Below, piece by piece: positions 41,391-51,900 of a DNA stretch of 64,000 bases (positions within the stretch are counted from its first letter, which is position 1; each line of letters starts with the position of its first letter). The notes under the pieces were generated by a model that saw only the letters and a program-made list of their open reading frames with translations, had not been told where the DNA came from and ran no database searches. Origin of the DNA: Anomaloglossus baeobatrachus (lineage: Eukaryota; Chordata; Amphibia; Anura; Aromobatidae); NCBI RefSeq assembly GCF_048569485.1, contig NC_134354.1:510566869-510630868 (forward strand), read 5' to 3'. Made by a program: the position numbers and the translations under genes.

Positions 41391-41718
41391 AGGGTGAATA
41401 ATATCAGTGTTTAGCTAGCAATGAGCTGTATATCGCAGGAAAGGTTTTCTGATAGGGGACAATCCTTCTAAGATTTGTGTAATCTGTTTTAATAATGTAT
41501 TTTCTGTGTGACAGTTCTTTTGTACTGACAGTGCACATGGAGGTCATGACTGCAGTGAGAATTTTAAGTGGATCTATATTAGCCCGGACCGCACAATAAA
41601 TATTGGACTATCTGACTAATAGATGCAATCACAGAATAAAACAGACTCCCAGTTATTGTAGCCTATGTAGTCATTACGAGCCCTTCCTGCTCCTCTTTCC
41701 ACTTACCAGTAACTAAAT

Positions 41719-42275
41719 CTAAAAAGATCTGTGGAGCCTCTGTTAGGAGTCTCAACACAGAAAATAGCCAGATATCTCTCCAGGAAGGACCTAGCCAAGG
41801 AGTGGCTTTTGTTAAGGAGACCACCATATTAAGTGGCCTATTTAGTCAATATCTAACTCTTTGACGAGTTTAAAGATATGACATGGTAAATACCAAGGCC
41901 AGGTATCCATCCACAGACAGCTGTTTCGGGGTATTGCCCCTCATCAGTGTGGAGTAGGATTCTGGACAGGTGGGAGCAATGCCTAGTAGACCAACAAGAC
42001 AAAACAATCACTGATCTTGGGGAGACCAGCCAGAGAAAACACTGCTGGTAGCCAGTCTCCTTAAAAACAGCCACTCCTTGGCTAGGTCCTTCCAGAGGGA
42101 TATCTGGCTATTTTCTGTGTCGAGGCTCCTAACTGAGGCTCCACGGATCTTTTTAGATTTGCATACTTCCCAGGGGGCAATGCACATAGGATTTCACTGT
42201 GTTGAGCGCCTTTGCCTGCAGTGTTTTCTCTAGTTGGTCTCCCCGAGATCAGTGATTGTTTTGTCACTTACCAGT
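41719..42275. repeat. Compound foldback element
   Basis: The arm at 41719-41825 (AAATCTAAAAAGATCTGTGG, AGAAAATAGCCAGATATC, CCTAGCCAAGGAGTGGC) is inverted at 42058-42165. A second pair (AACAATCACTGATCTTGGGG at 42004 and CCCCGAGATCAGTGATTGTT at 42240) overlaps it. The loop has GTTTCGGGGTATTGCCCCTC, a phrase frequent in frog foldback repeats. No coding sequence. Confidence 0.6.
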
Positions 42276-42280
42276 TACTG

Positions 42281-42670
42281 ACAGCATTGAGATGAACAGC
42301 TGTCCCTTCATGAATTTTGACAGATGTCCAATATGTGTTCAGTGATATCCCTATTAGCCAAAGAGCAAAATATTTTTGTGCATTTTATAAAGGTGTACAC
42401 TGTCCCTATGTATTATATATTCCAGGGTAGGCTTTCCCCGTGGGTATTATATATAGTGTTTTCCCGAAAATAAGAAAGGGTCTTATATTATTTATGTTTT
42501 TTCTCCGAAAAATGTGCTGGGACTTATTTTCAGGGGATGTCTTATATTTTCCCATGAACAACAATCCATGTTTATTCTTTAACAAAATGTTACATTTATT
42601 AAAATATAAATCATGCCATCGCATTCTGGAACATCATTTTGTTAATCCTATTACTGGTTTAGATGCACAT
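42281..42670. other. No gene; worn interspersed repeat
   Basis: The stretch at 42450-42560 (AGTGTTTTCCCGAAAATAAG, GGGACTTATTTTCAGGGG) is of a type seen in many vertebrate genomes as an interspersed DNA repeat; I cannot name it. The rest is unremarkable. Confidence 0.4.
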
Positions 42671-43847
42671 TTTTCTTTGTCGCTCTATTGGGAGACCCAG
42701 ACAATTGGGTGTATAGGCTATGCCTCCGGAGGCCGCACAAAGTATTACACTAAAAAGTGTTAAGCCCCTCCCCTTCTGCCTATACACCCCCCGTGCTCCC
42801 ACGGGCTCCTCAGTTTTTTGCTTTGTGCGAAGGAGGTCAGACACGCACGCACAGCTCCACAGATTGGTCAGCAGCAGCTGCTGACCATGTCGGATGGAAG
42901 AAAAGTGGGCCCATATAGGGCCCCCAGCATGCTCCCTTCTCACCCCACTCTTGTCGGCGGTGTTGTTAAGGTTGAGGTATCCATTGCGGGTACGGAGGCT
43001 GGAGCCCACATGCTGTTTTCCTTCCCCATCCCCCTCAGGGCTCTGGTGGAAGTGGGATCCTATCGGTCTCCAGGCACAGGAGACCGTGCTTCATCCACAA
43101 CTCCTGTGGAGCCTGCTGGATAGGAGCCGGGTATCGTTCAGGGACATGGCCCTGCTACTTGGAGGTACTCTGTGTCCCCGTGGGGACCGCGCACAGCAAC
43201 ACTCCAGCTTGGCTGGGTGTGCTAGTGCACCGGGGACCGCGGCGCTGACCGTGTTAATATGTGCCATTACACACTCAGCGTTCCTGAGTGTGTTTATGTA
43301 TAGGGACTGCCGCACTGACCGCTGCTGCCATGGAAAACACGGCGGCGCGGCTGGGACTTGTAGTGCGCCGGGGACTTCCACGCCGGCCGCGCTTTTACGG
43401 CGGCCGCGTTTATTACTAGAGTCCCCGGCTTTTTGCGGCCTAGTTTCCTTTCCTCCCGCCCACAGCCCTGTCAGGCAGGGGAAGGGCGGGACGCTGCACA
43501 GAACGAGCAGCACTGAGGGCTGGAGCATGCTTTGCATACTCCACTCCCCTCACTGTGCACAGTGCAGGCACCAGTTCCCGCTCTGTCTGGGTCACGCCCA
43601 CGGCTCTCTCCTCTCCTCAGGACGCATTCCTGTCAGCTCCTCGGACGCTGCAGAGGGGGACAAAATCTGGGAGACCCAGGCAGGGACTCTGGTGACCGCA
43701 TAACCGCTTTAAGCGGGTGGTAAGCAGCACCTGTGGTGCTAGCCCCATTGTGCAGTAGTGTAACATTATATGTTTATTTTACACCGTATAGTGCACAGTT
43801 GATTTCTGGCTATATACCCTATTGTGTTGCTCAGAGAAGATAATAGC

Positions 43848-45326
43848 ATGGCGCCCACGAAAGGCAGGGGTGCCAAAACACAGGCTTATTATGTTGCCTG
43901 CGCCGCATGTACGACCCCGCTACCGGCAGGTTCCACTGACCCTCATTGTAGGCACTGTTCGGCCCCTGTGGCACTTACTCAGCCAGAGCCTCTGCTAGGG
44001 GGGGCCCAGGGGGAGCCACCTGCTAACACTGTTCAGGTGACAGGGACGGAGTTTGCAAAACTCTCTGAGACTATGGCTAAGATACTGGAAGCCTTGCAGT
44101 CCAGACCGGTATCTCAGCACAGGGACTCTGTTGATTCTTTGTTCCCTGGCCCACCTCAGCTGGACCAACAATGTCCTCCCGGGGTATCTCATGGATCCCA
44201 AGCTGAGGGTTCTGACACAGACCCCAGCCCCAGACCGACTAAGCGAGCTCGCTTAGATTTTCCCTCGACATCATCATATTGTTCAGGGTCTCAGCGAGGG
44301 GAATCGCTGGTTGATGACGCGGAAGTAGCTGATCAGGATTCTGATCCTGAGGCCGCTCTCAATCTTGATACTCCGGACGGGGACGCCATAGTGAACGACC
44401 TTATTGCGTCCATCAATCGTATGTTGGATATTTCTCCCTCAGCTCCTCCGGCGGAGGAGTCGGCTTCCCAGCAGGAGAAATTCCGTTTCAGGTTTCCAAA
44501 GCGTACACCGAGTATGTTTCTGGACCACTCTGATTTCAGAGAGGCAGTCCAGAATCACCATGCTTGTCCAGATAAGCGTTTTTCTAAGCGCCTTAAGGAT
44601 GCACGTTATCCCTTTCCCCCTGACGTGGTCAAGGGTTGGACTCAGTGTCCCAAAGTGGATCCTCCAATCTCCAGACTGGCAGCTAGATCCATACTTGCAG
44701 TGGAAGATGGGGCTTCACTCAAAGATGCCACTGACAGGCAGATGGAGCTCTGGTTGAAATCCATCTATGAAGCTATCGGCGCTTCTTTTGCCCCAGCATT
44801 CGCAGCCGTATGGGCGCTACAAGCTATCTCAGCAGGTCAAGCGCAAATTGACGCAGCCACACGCACGTCCGCGCCACAGGTGGCGTCCATAACCACTCAG
44901 ACGTCGGCATTTGCGTCTTACGCTATTAATGCTATCCTGGACTCTGCGAGCCGTACGGCGGTTGCAGCCGCCAATTCGGTGGTACTCCGCAGGGCCTTGT
45001 GGCTACGGGAATGGAAGGCAGATTCTGTTTCCAAAAAGCGCTTAACCAGTTTGCCAATTTCTGGCGAACGATTGTTTGGCGAGCGTTTGGATGAAATCAT
45101 CAAACAATCCAAGGGAAAGGATACATCCTTACCCCAGCCCAAACCGAACATACCCCAACAGAGGAAGGGGCAGTCGAGGTTTCGGTCCTTTCGGGGCGCG
45201 GGCAGGTCCCAATTCTCCTCGTCCAAAAGGCCTCAGAAAGATCAAAGGAACTCTGATGCATGGCGGTCTAAGTCACGTCTTAAACAGACCACCGGAGGTG
45301 CCGCTACCAAAGCGGCTTCCTCATGA
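43848..45326 (+). CDS. DIRS C gag-like protein, 492 aa
   Basis: ATG at 43848 is chosen because the aligned start in element D is also ATG and the short upstream extension has no ATG. Near the N-terminus is a CX2C-X12-CX2C cysteine cluster (CAAC ... CRHC), zinc-ribbon-like. An acidic Asp/Glu/Ser-rich middle follows, then a conserved block (FREAVQNHHACPDKRFSKRL, EDGASLKDATDRQMELWLKS) and a basic tail rich in Arg, Ser and Gln. The conserved block resembles the first ORF of other vertebrate DIRS elements, taken to be gag. It is about 80% similar to the D protein by eye. Confidence 0.85.
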   Translation: MAPTKGRGAKTQAYYVACAACTTPLPAGSTDPHCRHCSAPVALTQPEPLLGGAQGEPPANTVQVTGTEFAKLSETMAKILEALQSRPVSQHRDSVDSLFPGPPQLDQQCPPGVSHGSQAEGSDTDPSPRPTKRARLDFPSTSSYCSGSQRGESLVDDAEVADQDSDPEAALNLDTPDGDAIVNDLIASINRMLDISPSAPPAEESASQQEKFRFRFPKRTPSMFLDHSDFREAVQNHHACPDKRFSKRLKDARYPFPPDVVKGWTQCPKVDPPISRLAARSILAVEDGASLKDATDRQMELWLKSIYEAIGASFAPAFAAVWALQAISAGQAQIDAATRTSAPQVASITTQTSAFASYAINAILDSASRTAVAAANSVVLRRALWLREWKADSVSKKRLTSLPISGERLFGERLDEIIKQSKGKDTSLPQPKPNIPQQRKGQSRFRSFRGAGRSQFSSSKRPQKDQRNSDAWRSKSRLKQTTGGAATKAASS

Positions 45327-47223
45327 CTTTCGGCATCCTCACTCCGCATCCTCGGTCGGTGGCAGGCTCTCCCGCTTTTGCGACACCTGGCTGCCACGGG
45401 TAAAAGACCGTTGGGTGAGAGACATTCTGTCTCACGGTTACAAGATAGAGTTCACCTCTCGTCCCCCGACTCGATTCTTCAGGTCATCTCCGCCTCCCGA
45501 GCGAGCCGAGGCTCTTCTGCAGGCGCTGGGCATTCTGAAGGCAGAAGGAGTGGTGGTCCTTGTTCCTCTTCAGCAACAGGGCCACGGTTTTTACTCCAAC
45601 TTGTTTGTGGTCCCAAAGAAGGACGGGTCTTTCCGACCTGTCCTGGACCTGAAACTTCTCAACAAACACGTAAAGACCAGGCGGTTCCGGATGGAATCCC
45701 TCCGCTCCGTCATCGCCTCAATGTCCCAAGGAGATTTCCTTGCATCGATCGATATCAAAGATGCTTATCTCCACGTACCGATTGCTCCAGAGCACCAGCG
45801 CTTCTTGCGCTTCGCCATAGGGAACGAACACCTGCAGTTCGTGGCACTGCCGTTCGGCCTGGCAACAGCCCCACGGGTTTTCACCAAGGTTATGGCTACT
45901 GTAGTAGCGGTCCTCCACTCTCAGGGTCACTCGGTGATCCCGTACTTGGACGATCTGTTGATCAAGGCACCCTCTCTAGAGGCATGCCAACACAGCCTCG
46001 ACGCTACCCTGGAGACTCTCCAGAGTTTCGGGTGGATCATCAATTTTCCAAAGTCAAATCTGACACCGGCCCAATCGCTGACATACCTTGGCATGGAGTT
46101 TCATACCCTCTCAGCGATAGTGAAGCTTCCGCTGATCAAGCAGCGGTCACTACAGACAGGGGTACAATCTCTCCTTCAAGGTCGGTCACACACCTTGAGG
46201 CGCCTCATGCACTTCCTGGGGAAGATGGTGGCAGCAATGGAGGCAGTTCCTTTCGCGCAGTTTCACCTGCGTCCTCTTCAATGTGACATCCTACGCAAAT
46301 GGGACAGGAAGCCGACGTCCCTCGACAGGAACGTCTCCCTCTCGCAGGCGACCAAAGCTTCCCTTCGGTGGTGGCTTCTTCCCACTTCATTATCGAAAGG
46401 GAAATCCTTCCTACCCCCATCCTGGGAGGTGGTCACGACGGACGCGAGTCTGTCAGGGTGGGGAGCGGTTTTTCTCCACCACAGGGCTCAGGGTACGTGG
46501 ACCCAGCAAGAGTCCTCGCTTCAGATCAATGTTCTGGAAATACGGGCAGTGTATCTTGCCCTGAAAGCGTTCCAGCAGTGGCTGGAAGGCAAGCAGATCA
46601 GAATTCAGTCAGACAATTCCACAGCGGTGGCATACATCAACCACCAAGGCGGCACACGCAGTCGGCAAGCCTTCCAGGAAGTCCGGCGGATTCTGCTGTG
46701 GGTGGAAGCCACGGCCTCCACCATCTCCGCAGTTCACATTCCAGGCGTGGAAAACTGGGAAGCAGATTATCTCAGTCGCCAGGGCATGGATGCAGGGGAA
46801 TGGTCCCTTCACCCGGACGTGTTTCAGGAGATCTGTTGCCGCTGGGGGGTGCCGGACGTCGACCTCATGGCGTCCCGGCACAACAACAAGGTACCGGCGT
46901 TCATGGCACGGTCTCAAGATCCCAGAGCTCTGGCGGCAGACGCCTTAGTTCAGGATTGGTCGCAGTTTCAGCTCCCTTATGTGTTTCCTCCGCTGGCTCT
47001 GTTGCCCAGAGTGTTACGCAAGATCAGGGCCGACTGCCGCCGCGTCATCCTCGTCGCTCCAGACTGGCCGAGGCGGTCGTGGTACCCGGATCTGTGGCAT
47101 CTCACGGTCGGCCAACCGTGGGCACTACCAGACCGACCAGACTTGCTATCTCAAGGGCCGTTTTTCCATCTGAATTCTGCGGCCCTCAACCTGACTGTGT
47201 GGCCATTGAGTCCTGGATCCTAG
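45076..47223 (+). CDS. DIRS C reverse transcriptase / RNase H frame
   Basis: The open frame overlaps the end of gag by about 250 bp; its first ATG is at 45091, and the true way of starting is unknown. Reverse transcriptase blocks: FLASIDIKDAYLHVPI (about residues 218-233), LPFGLATAPRVFTKVM (about 258-273), IPYLDDLLI with the catalytic Asp pair near residues 292-293, and LTYLGMEF. RNase H blocks: TTDASLSGWGAVF (Asp near 456), LEIRAVYLALKAF, QSDNSTAVAYINHQGG and ENWEADYLSRQ. A further conserved DIRS-type segment follows (PDVDLMASRHNN ... LVAPDWPRRSWYPDLWHL), in the place of the methyltransferase-like domain described for the family. Confidence 0.92.
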   Translation: MASVWMKSSNNPRERIHPYPSPNRTYPNRGRGSRGFGPFGARAGPNSPRPKGLRKIKGTLMHGGLSHVLNRPPEVPLPKRLPHDFRHPHSASSVGGRLSRFCDTWLPRVKDRWVRDILSHGYKIEFTSRPPTRFFRSSPPPERAEALLQALGILKAEGVVVLVPLQQQGHGFYSNLFVVPKKDGSFRPVLDLKLLNKHVKTRRFRMESLRSVIASMSQGDFLASIDIKDAYLHVPIAPEHQRFLRFAIGNEHLQFVALPFGLATAPRVFTKVMATVVAVLHSQGHSVIPYLDDLLIKAPSLEACQHSLDATLETLQSFGWIINFPKSNLTPAQSLTYLGMEFHTLSAIVKLPLIKQRSLQTGVQSLLQGRSHTLRRLMHFLGKMVAAMEAVPFAQFHLRPLQCDILRKWDRKPTSLDRNVSLSQATKASLRWWLLPTSLSKGKSFLPPSWEVVTTDASLSGWGAVFLHHRAQGTWTQQESSLQINVLEIRAVYLALKAFQQWLEGKQIRIQSDNSTAVAYINHQGGTRSRQAFQEVRRILLWVEATASTISAVHIPGVENWEADYLSRQGMDAGEWSLHPDVFQEICCRWGVPDVDLMASRHNNKVPAFMARSQDPRALAADALVQDWSQFQLPYVFPPLALLPRVLRKIRADCRRVILVAPDWPRRSWYPDLWHLTVGQPWALPDRPDLLSQGPFFHLNSAALNLTVWPLSPGS

Positions 47224-48242
47224 CGTCCTCAGGGTTATCTCAAGACGTCATTGCCACTATGAGACAAGCTAGGAAACCAACGTCCGCCAAGATCTACCAC
47301 AGGACGTGGAAAATTTTCCTGTCATGGTGCTCTGCTCAGGGTATTTCTCCCTGGCCTTTTGCCTTGCCCACTTTTCTGTCCTTCCTTCAATCTGGACTGG
47401 AAAAGGGTTTGTCGCTCGGCTCCCTTAAGGGACAAGTCTCAGCGCTCTCTGTGTTTTTCCAGAAGCGCCTAGCCAGACTTCCACAGGTACGCACGTTCCT
47501 GCAGGGGGTTTGTCACATCGTCACTCCTTACAAGCGGCCGTTAGAACCCTGGGATCTGAACAGGGTGCTGATGGTTCTTCAGAAACCACCATTCGAGCCA
47601 ATGAGGGATATTTCTCTCTCACGCCTTTCGCAGAAAGTGGTTTTTCTAGTAGCAGTCACTTCACTTCGCAGAGTGTCTGAGCTAGCTGCACTGTCATGCA
47701 AAGCTCCCTTCCTGGTGTTTCACCAGGACAAGGTGGTTCTGCGTCCGGTTCCGGAATTTCTCCCTAAGGTGGTATCCCCCTTTCATCTCAATCAGGATAT
47801 CTCCTTACCTTCTTTTTATCCTCATCCAGTTCACCAATGTGAAAAGGATTTGCACTTGTTAGATCTGGTGAGAGCACTCAGACTCTACATTTCTCGTACG
47901 GCGCCCCTGCGCCGCTCGGATGCACTCTTTGTCCTTGTCGCTGGCCAGCGTAAAGGGTCACAGGCTTCCAAATCAACCCTGGCTCGGTGGATCAAGGAGC
48001 CAATTATCGAAGCTTACCGTTCGGCTGGGCTTCCGGTTCCCTCAGGGCTGAAGGCCCATTCTACCAGAGCCGTGGGCGCATCCTGGGCTTTGAGGCACCA
48101 GGCTACGGCTCAGCAGGTGTGTCAGGCGGCTACCTGGTCGAGCCTGCACACTTTCACGAAGCACTATCAGGTGCATACCTATGCTTCGGCGGATGCCAGC
48201 CTAGGTAGACGAGTCCTTCAGGCGGCGGTTGCCCACCTGTAG
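46299..48242 (+). CDS. DIRS C tyrosine recombinase frame
   Basis: An open frame of 647 codons whose first half overlaps RT/RNase H in another frame. The recognisable recombinase begins near 47260 (MRQARKPTSAKIYHRTWKIF). Motifs: the first Arg in TSLRRVSELAALSC, HxxR in AHSTRAVGASWA, and the nucleophile Tyr in FTKHYQVHTYASADA near the end. The frame stops just before the internal complementary region, the standard DIRS layout. The enzyme is expected to integrate a circular cDNA intermediate. Confidence 0.9.
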   Translation: MGQEADVPRQERLPLAGDQSFPSVVASSHFIIEREILPTPILGGGHDGRESVRVGSGFSPPQGSGYVDPARVLASDQCSGNTGSVSCPESVPAVAGRQADQNSVRQFHSGGIHQPPRRHTQSASLPGSPADSAVGGSHGLHHLRSSHSRRGKLGSRLSQSPGHGCRGMVPSPGRVSGDLLPLGGAGRRPHGVPAQQQGTGVHGTVSRSQSSGGRRLSSGLVAVSAPLCVSSAGSVAQSVTQDQGRLPPRHPRRSRLAEAVVVPGSVASHGRPTVGTTRPTRLAISRAVFPSEFCGPQPDCVAIESWILASSGLSQDVIATMRQARKPTSAKIYHRTWKIFLSWCSAQGISPWPFALPTFLSFLQSGLEKGLSLGSLKGQVSALSVFFQKRLARLPQVRTFLQGVCHIVTPYKRPLEPWDLNRVLMVLQKPPFEPMRDISLSRLSQKVVFLVAVTSLRRVSELAALSCKAPFLVFHQDKVVLRPVPEFLPKVVSPFHLNQDISLPSFYPHPVHQCEKDLHLLDLVRALRLYISRTAPLRRSDALFVLVAGQRKGSQASKSTLARWIKEPIIEAYRSAGLPVPSGLKAHSTRAVGASWALRHQATAQQVCQAATWSSLHTFTKHYQVHTYASADASLGRRVLQAAVAHL

Positions 48243-48294
48243 GAAGAGGCCGTTTTACGTCTCTCTTACGAGGTATTATTTTACCCACCCAGGG

Positions 48295-48415
48295 ACTGCT
48301 TTTGGACGTCCCAATTGTCTGGGTCTCCCAATAGAGCGACAAAGAAGAAGGGAATTTTGTTTACTTACCGTAAATTCCTTTTCTTCTAGCTCTAATTGGG
48401 AGACCCAGCACCCGC
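48295..48415. repeat. Internal complementary region of DIRS C
   Basis: CAATTGTCTGGGTCTCCCAA onward is the complement of the element's left tip. It runs directly into AAGGGAATTTTGTTTACTTA, the complement of the right tip. This arrangement is diagnostic for DIRS and is thought to template completion of the ends through a circular intermediate. Confidence 0.9.
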
Positions 48416-48717
48416 CCCTGTTTTTTTGTGTACACATGTTGTTCATGTTGAATGGTTTCAGTTCTCCGATATTCCTTCGGATTGAAGTTACTTTAAACCA
48501 GTTTATAATTCTTTTTCCTCCTTCTTGCTTTTGCACCAAAACTGAGGAGCCCGTGGGAGCACGGGGGGTGTATAGGCAGAAGGGGAGGGGCTTAACACTT
48601 TTTAGTTTAATACTTTGTGCGGCCTCCGGAGGCATAGCCTATACACCCAATTGTCTGGGTCTCCCAATTAGAGCTAGAAGAAAAGGAATTTACGGTAAGT
48701 AAACAAAATTCCCTTCT

Positions 48718-49200
48718 TTTTTTCTTTATCTGATCTGCTATTCTCATGGTGCAGAACCAGTCCTATAGTGTTGGGATCATACCATACAAAGGTTTAAATT
48801 ACCTGCTTATATTTATTATCTTCTATGTACTACCAAGTTTACCCCCCAAAAGAATCGCACTTACCAGACTCCAACAGATAGATTAGAGTTAGCAAGTGAA
48901 TGGGATCTCACATAGAAATGTGTCCGTCAGGTCCCCTTGTGTTCTACAGCGGTTGGCTCCTCTGGTGACTGGAAGGAGTGTCACTCGCACTGAGTCATAC
49001 TGATACCTGATCTGTTTGTGAGAGCTACTTTTCAATGCACCAGGAACAGTGAGGTCTCTGACAGCAACACAGGTCTTGTGAGAGCCCATTCACCATTGGC
49101 GCTTGGCAGCTGTAATTGTTTATATTGTGAGTGCAATATATTTTTTTTTTCTTTGGGGTGTGGGAGAAGGAGGGTGTTTTTTTTTTTTTGTTTTTTTTTT
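48718..49200. other. Intron; no gene recognised
   Basis: Sequence after DIRS C, ending in T-rich tracts (49141-49200). Confidence 0.35.
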
Positions 49201-49257
49201 AACTTTTTTAGCTGTTTGGACATTTCCTTATGGATCCTCAACTATGGCTTATTTTTG

Positions 49258-49430
49258 GAGTAGTAATAATAACAATAATATTTATTCACTTATAGCGCTA
49301 TTAATTCCATAGCTCTTTACATACATTGGCAACACTGTCCCCATTGGGGCTCACAATCTAAAGTCTCTATCTGTATGTCTTTGGAGTGTTGGAGGAAACC
49401 TGAGAACCGCAAGAGGCTGTCACCTGTGCT
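49258..49430. repeat. Interspersed repeat fragment ('CTCACAATCTAA' type)
   Basis: AATATTTATTCACTTATAGC, GGGGCTCACAATCTAAAGTC and GTATGTCTTTGGAGTGTTGG belong to a repeat common in frog and some other vertebrate genomes. Its class is not certain to me, and it is truncated. Confidence 0.5.
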
Positions 49431-50487
49431 TGGCGTCCGTGTCGCGAAGGCCTTCCCCCCCCATCATGGTTGTAGTCCATGCCGGCGGAGGCCATCCCCG
49501 CGGTGGGCGTTCATGCCGGCGGAGGCCACCTAAAGTATACACCTTAAAACTTAGCAATAATGCCCCATCGATGGAGCAGACCAAATGAGGAAGAGCTGTT
49601 CTGGCGCCGTGAGGTGAAATAAAGAAGCAGGAGCGGTCCGTGACTGCTACAAACTAGCAGAGATCGGCGTCTGGCATCGCAGGCAGGTCATTAGCAATCA
49701 CCTGCCTGTAAGTTCTTAGCGCTAATGGGAAAGTAAGCACTTCTCTGATAACCCCTTTAAGAATAGGGTCCAATTTCTGAATTTGCTACAAACTTTTCAC
49801 CTGATTCATGCTACCCAAACTGTGGGCAGCATAAATCACAAAAACCAAAAACCTCTAAAACATAAAATTTATTTAAATATCATTAAAATAGTACAGTCAG
49901 TTACTTAAGACACACGAGGGGGCCATACCCATAAATAAGGTCACAGACTAATGTCAAAATGTGCATAGGAACACACGGTGAGATCCTAGGTTGGGCAGTG
50001 AGCGAGATTGAGTATGTGCAATGGTGTCACTGCTACTCACAAGACGGTAAGGCTGCACCGATATCTGGATGATCAGGGGACAGGGCCTGAAATTCCTTAG
50101 GGTTGCCCCTGCCTGTCAAAGGAGGTTAGTTTCACTTTACTGTTTTGGGTGCCCCTGTTCCTTGGCGGCTAGCCCTAGTGAGCCCCTACTGCTATACCAT
50201 AGATCATAAGACCACCACCAAGTGCAAAGGTGCTGAAAATTGGTCACACAGTCATATGACCAACTCAAATGTAAGGGAGATACGTGTGGTCAGGATTCAG
50301 TCCCACATATAGATAAATATACCTGGCCTTGGAAATAATTCCCAGCCTAATCACACTGCCAAATAACTTACTCCAATACAGAGGGGACATGTATTGTTTA
50401 GGATTCAATACCACACATATAAACAATTGGGCCTATAGTGAAAGATCCCAGTCCTCATCCCAGTATCTTATATGCTGGGACAGTTGC
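49431..50487. other. Intron; no gene recognised
   Basis: Includes a short local duplication (GCCGGCGGAGGCCA twice near 49480-49530). No exon evidence. Confidence 0.35.
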
Positions 50488-50491
50488 TTAA

Positions 50492-51449
50492 AGGGAACCT
50501 GTCAACAGAAATTTTGCAATAAACCTAAAAGATTCCCTCTCTGCAGCTCCTGGGCTGCATTCTAGCAAGGTTCCTGTTGCTATTGTGCCCACTTTGAGAC
50601 CAAAATAAATACTTTAAAGTCTTACCTTTTTGTATGCTAATCTTTTTTTATGTACACGGGGGCGGGCTCTCTTGCGTCCATTAGTTGCCCTCCTGCCGCT
50701 TTACGCCGTCCCCCATCGCTCATTTCCATAACTGAGGATGCGGCCCAGTGCTCCAGAGGTCCCCGCGCATGCCCAGTGCCACTCTCGCGGGAGTGAGCAC
50801 TGTGCAGTGTGACCGCTGGTGACGTGATTGCGCAGGCGTGAGATTATGGGTGGCGCTGTGATTGTCATCAGCAAGTACCCGCCCATAATCTCATGCCCGC
50901 GCTTTTCACTCTGCTTCCAATGGTTATGCTGCTCCGCTCCTCCCATCTATTTCCTGCTTCAGGGAAAGATGGGTAAGAGGTGACGTGGGGTCATATGGCC
51001 AGCGCTTGCGCAGAATGGTGGAGGCAGAGGGGAAAGCGCGGGCACGAGATTATGGGCGGGAACTTGCTGATGACAATCACAGCGCCGCCCATAATCTCAC
51101 GCCTGCGCAATCACTTCACCAGCGGTCACACTGTGCACAGTGCTCTGTCCCGGGAGAGTGGCACTGTGCATGCGCGAGACCTCGGGAGCACTTGGCGGCG
51201 TCCTTAGTTATGGAAATGAGCGATGGGGGACGGCGTAAAGCGGCAGGAGGGCGACTAACGGACGCAAGACAGCCCGCCCCTGTGTACATAAAAAAAGATT
51301 AGCATACAAAAAGGTAAGACTTTCTAAAATCTTTATTTTGGTCTCAAAGGGGGCACAATAGAAACAGGAACCTTGCTAGAATGCAGCCCAGAAGCTGCAG
51401 AGGGGGAATCTTTTAGGTTTTGGGCGAAATTTCTGCTGACAGGATCCCT
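50492..51449. mobile_element. T2-like MITE, 958 bp
   Basis: TTAA at 50488-50491 and 51450-51453. The ends AGGGAACCTGTCAACAGAAA and the complement TTTCTGCTGACAGGATCCCT extend through CCTAAAAGATTCCC. The whole element is a foldback; inner arms include CATAATCTCA(T/C)GCC and GCAATCAC inverted around 50950. The inner part is CpG-rich. Confidence 0.85.
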
Positions 51450-51900
51450 TTAATCCCATCTCTGAAACTTTGAAAATTCTGTCGAAGACAATAGCCAGAC
51501 TAGACTAGTCCCTTCCCAGATGGCTTTTCATAGCATTGCTATAGGTGGGTGACAGGTCTGTTGCTGCACTGGGAGAATCTTTAAAGTATAGCTTCTCTGA
51601 AAAGCTGGAGTCTCTGATAAATTCTGCCTGCGGTTTAGGTATGAGCCATTACATTGACATTAGAGGATTGGTGAATGATAATCTTTGAGTGGAGGAATGG
51701 GACCTGATCGCTTACTGATAGAGAAGTAAATAATACAAACCGATAAACTGGAAATTTCCCAACTTATATACAATTATAGTGCTGATAATGTTCATATAAC
51801 TCCAGAATAAATATACCCTTATCACTAGCATCACTTGGGAATAACAGGTAAACGAGACAGGCCCATAACAACACCCACTACGTCTAAATATAACCCTTTT
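51450..51900. other. Intron; no gene recognised
   Basis: Between two T2-like MITEs; nothing identifiable. Confidence 0.35.

Larger units (their letters stand above)
42671..48717 (+). mobile_element. DIRS element C, looks whole (about 6.05 kb)
   Basis: Inverted termini: the left starts TTTCTTTGTCGCTCTATTGG, and the right carries the complement of the shared inner 150 bp (CCAATTGTCTGGGTCTCCCA), nearly identical between the two ends. The internal complementary region at about 48300-48410 joins the complement of the left tip to the complement of the right tip. In order: gag (43848-45326), RT/RNase H frame (to 47223), tyrosine recombinase (to 48242), overlapping as is usual for DIRS. No target duplication is evident, as expected for recombinase-mediated insertion. 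No obvious break is visible by eye, so it is recent. It lies in the first coding intron of the SENP7-like gene, in sense orientation. Confidence 0.95.

Noticed and set aside
45378-46286. 302-aa frame inside DIRS C
   Set aside because: Shadow of the reverse transcriptase frame, with no domain of its own.
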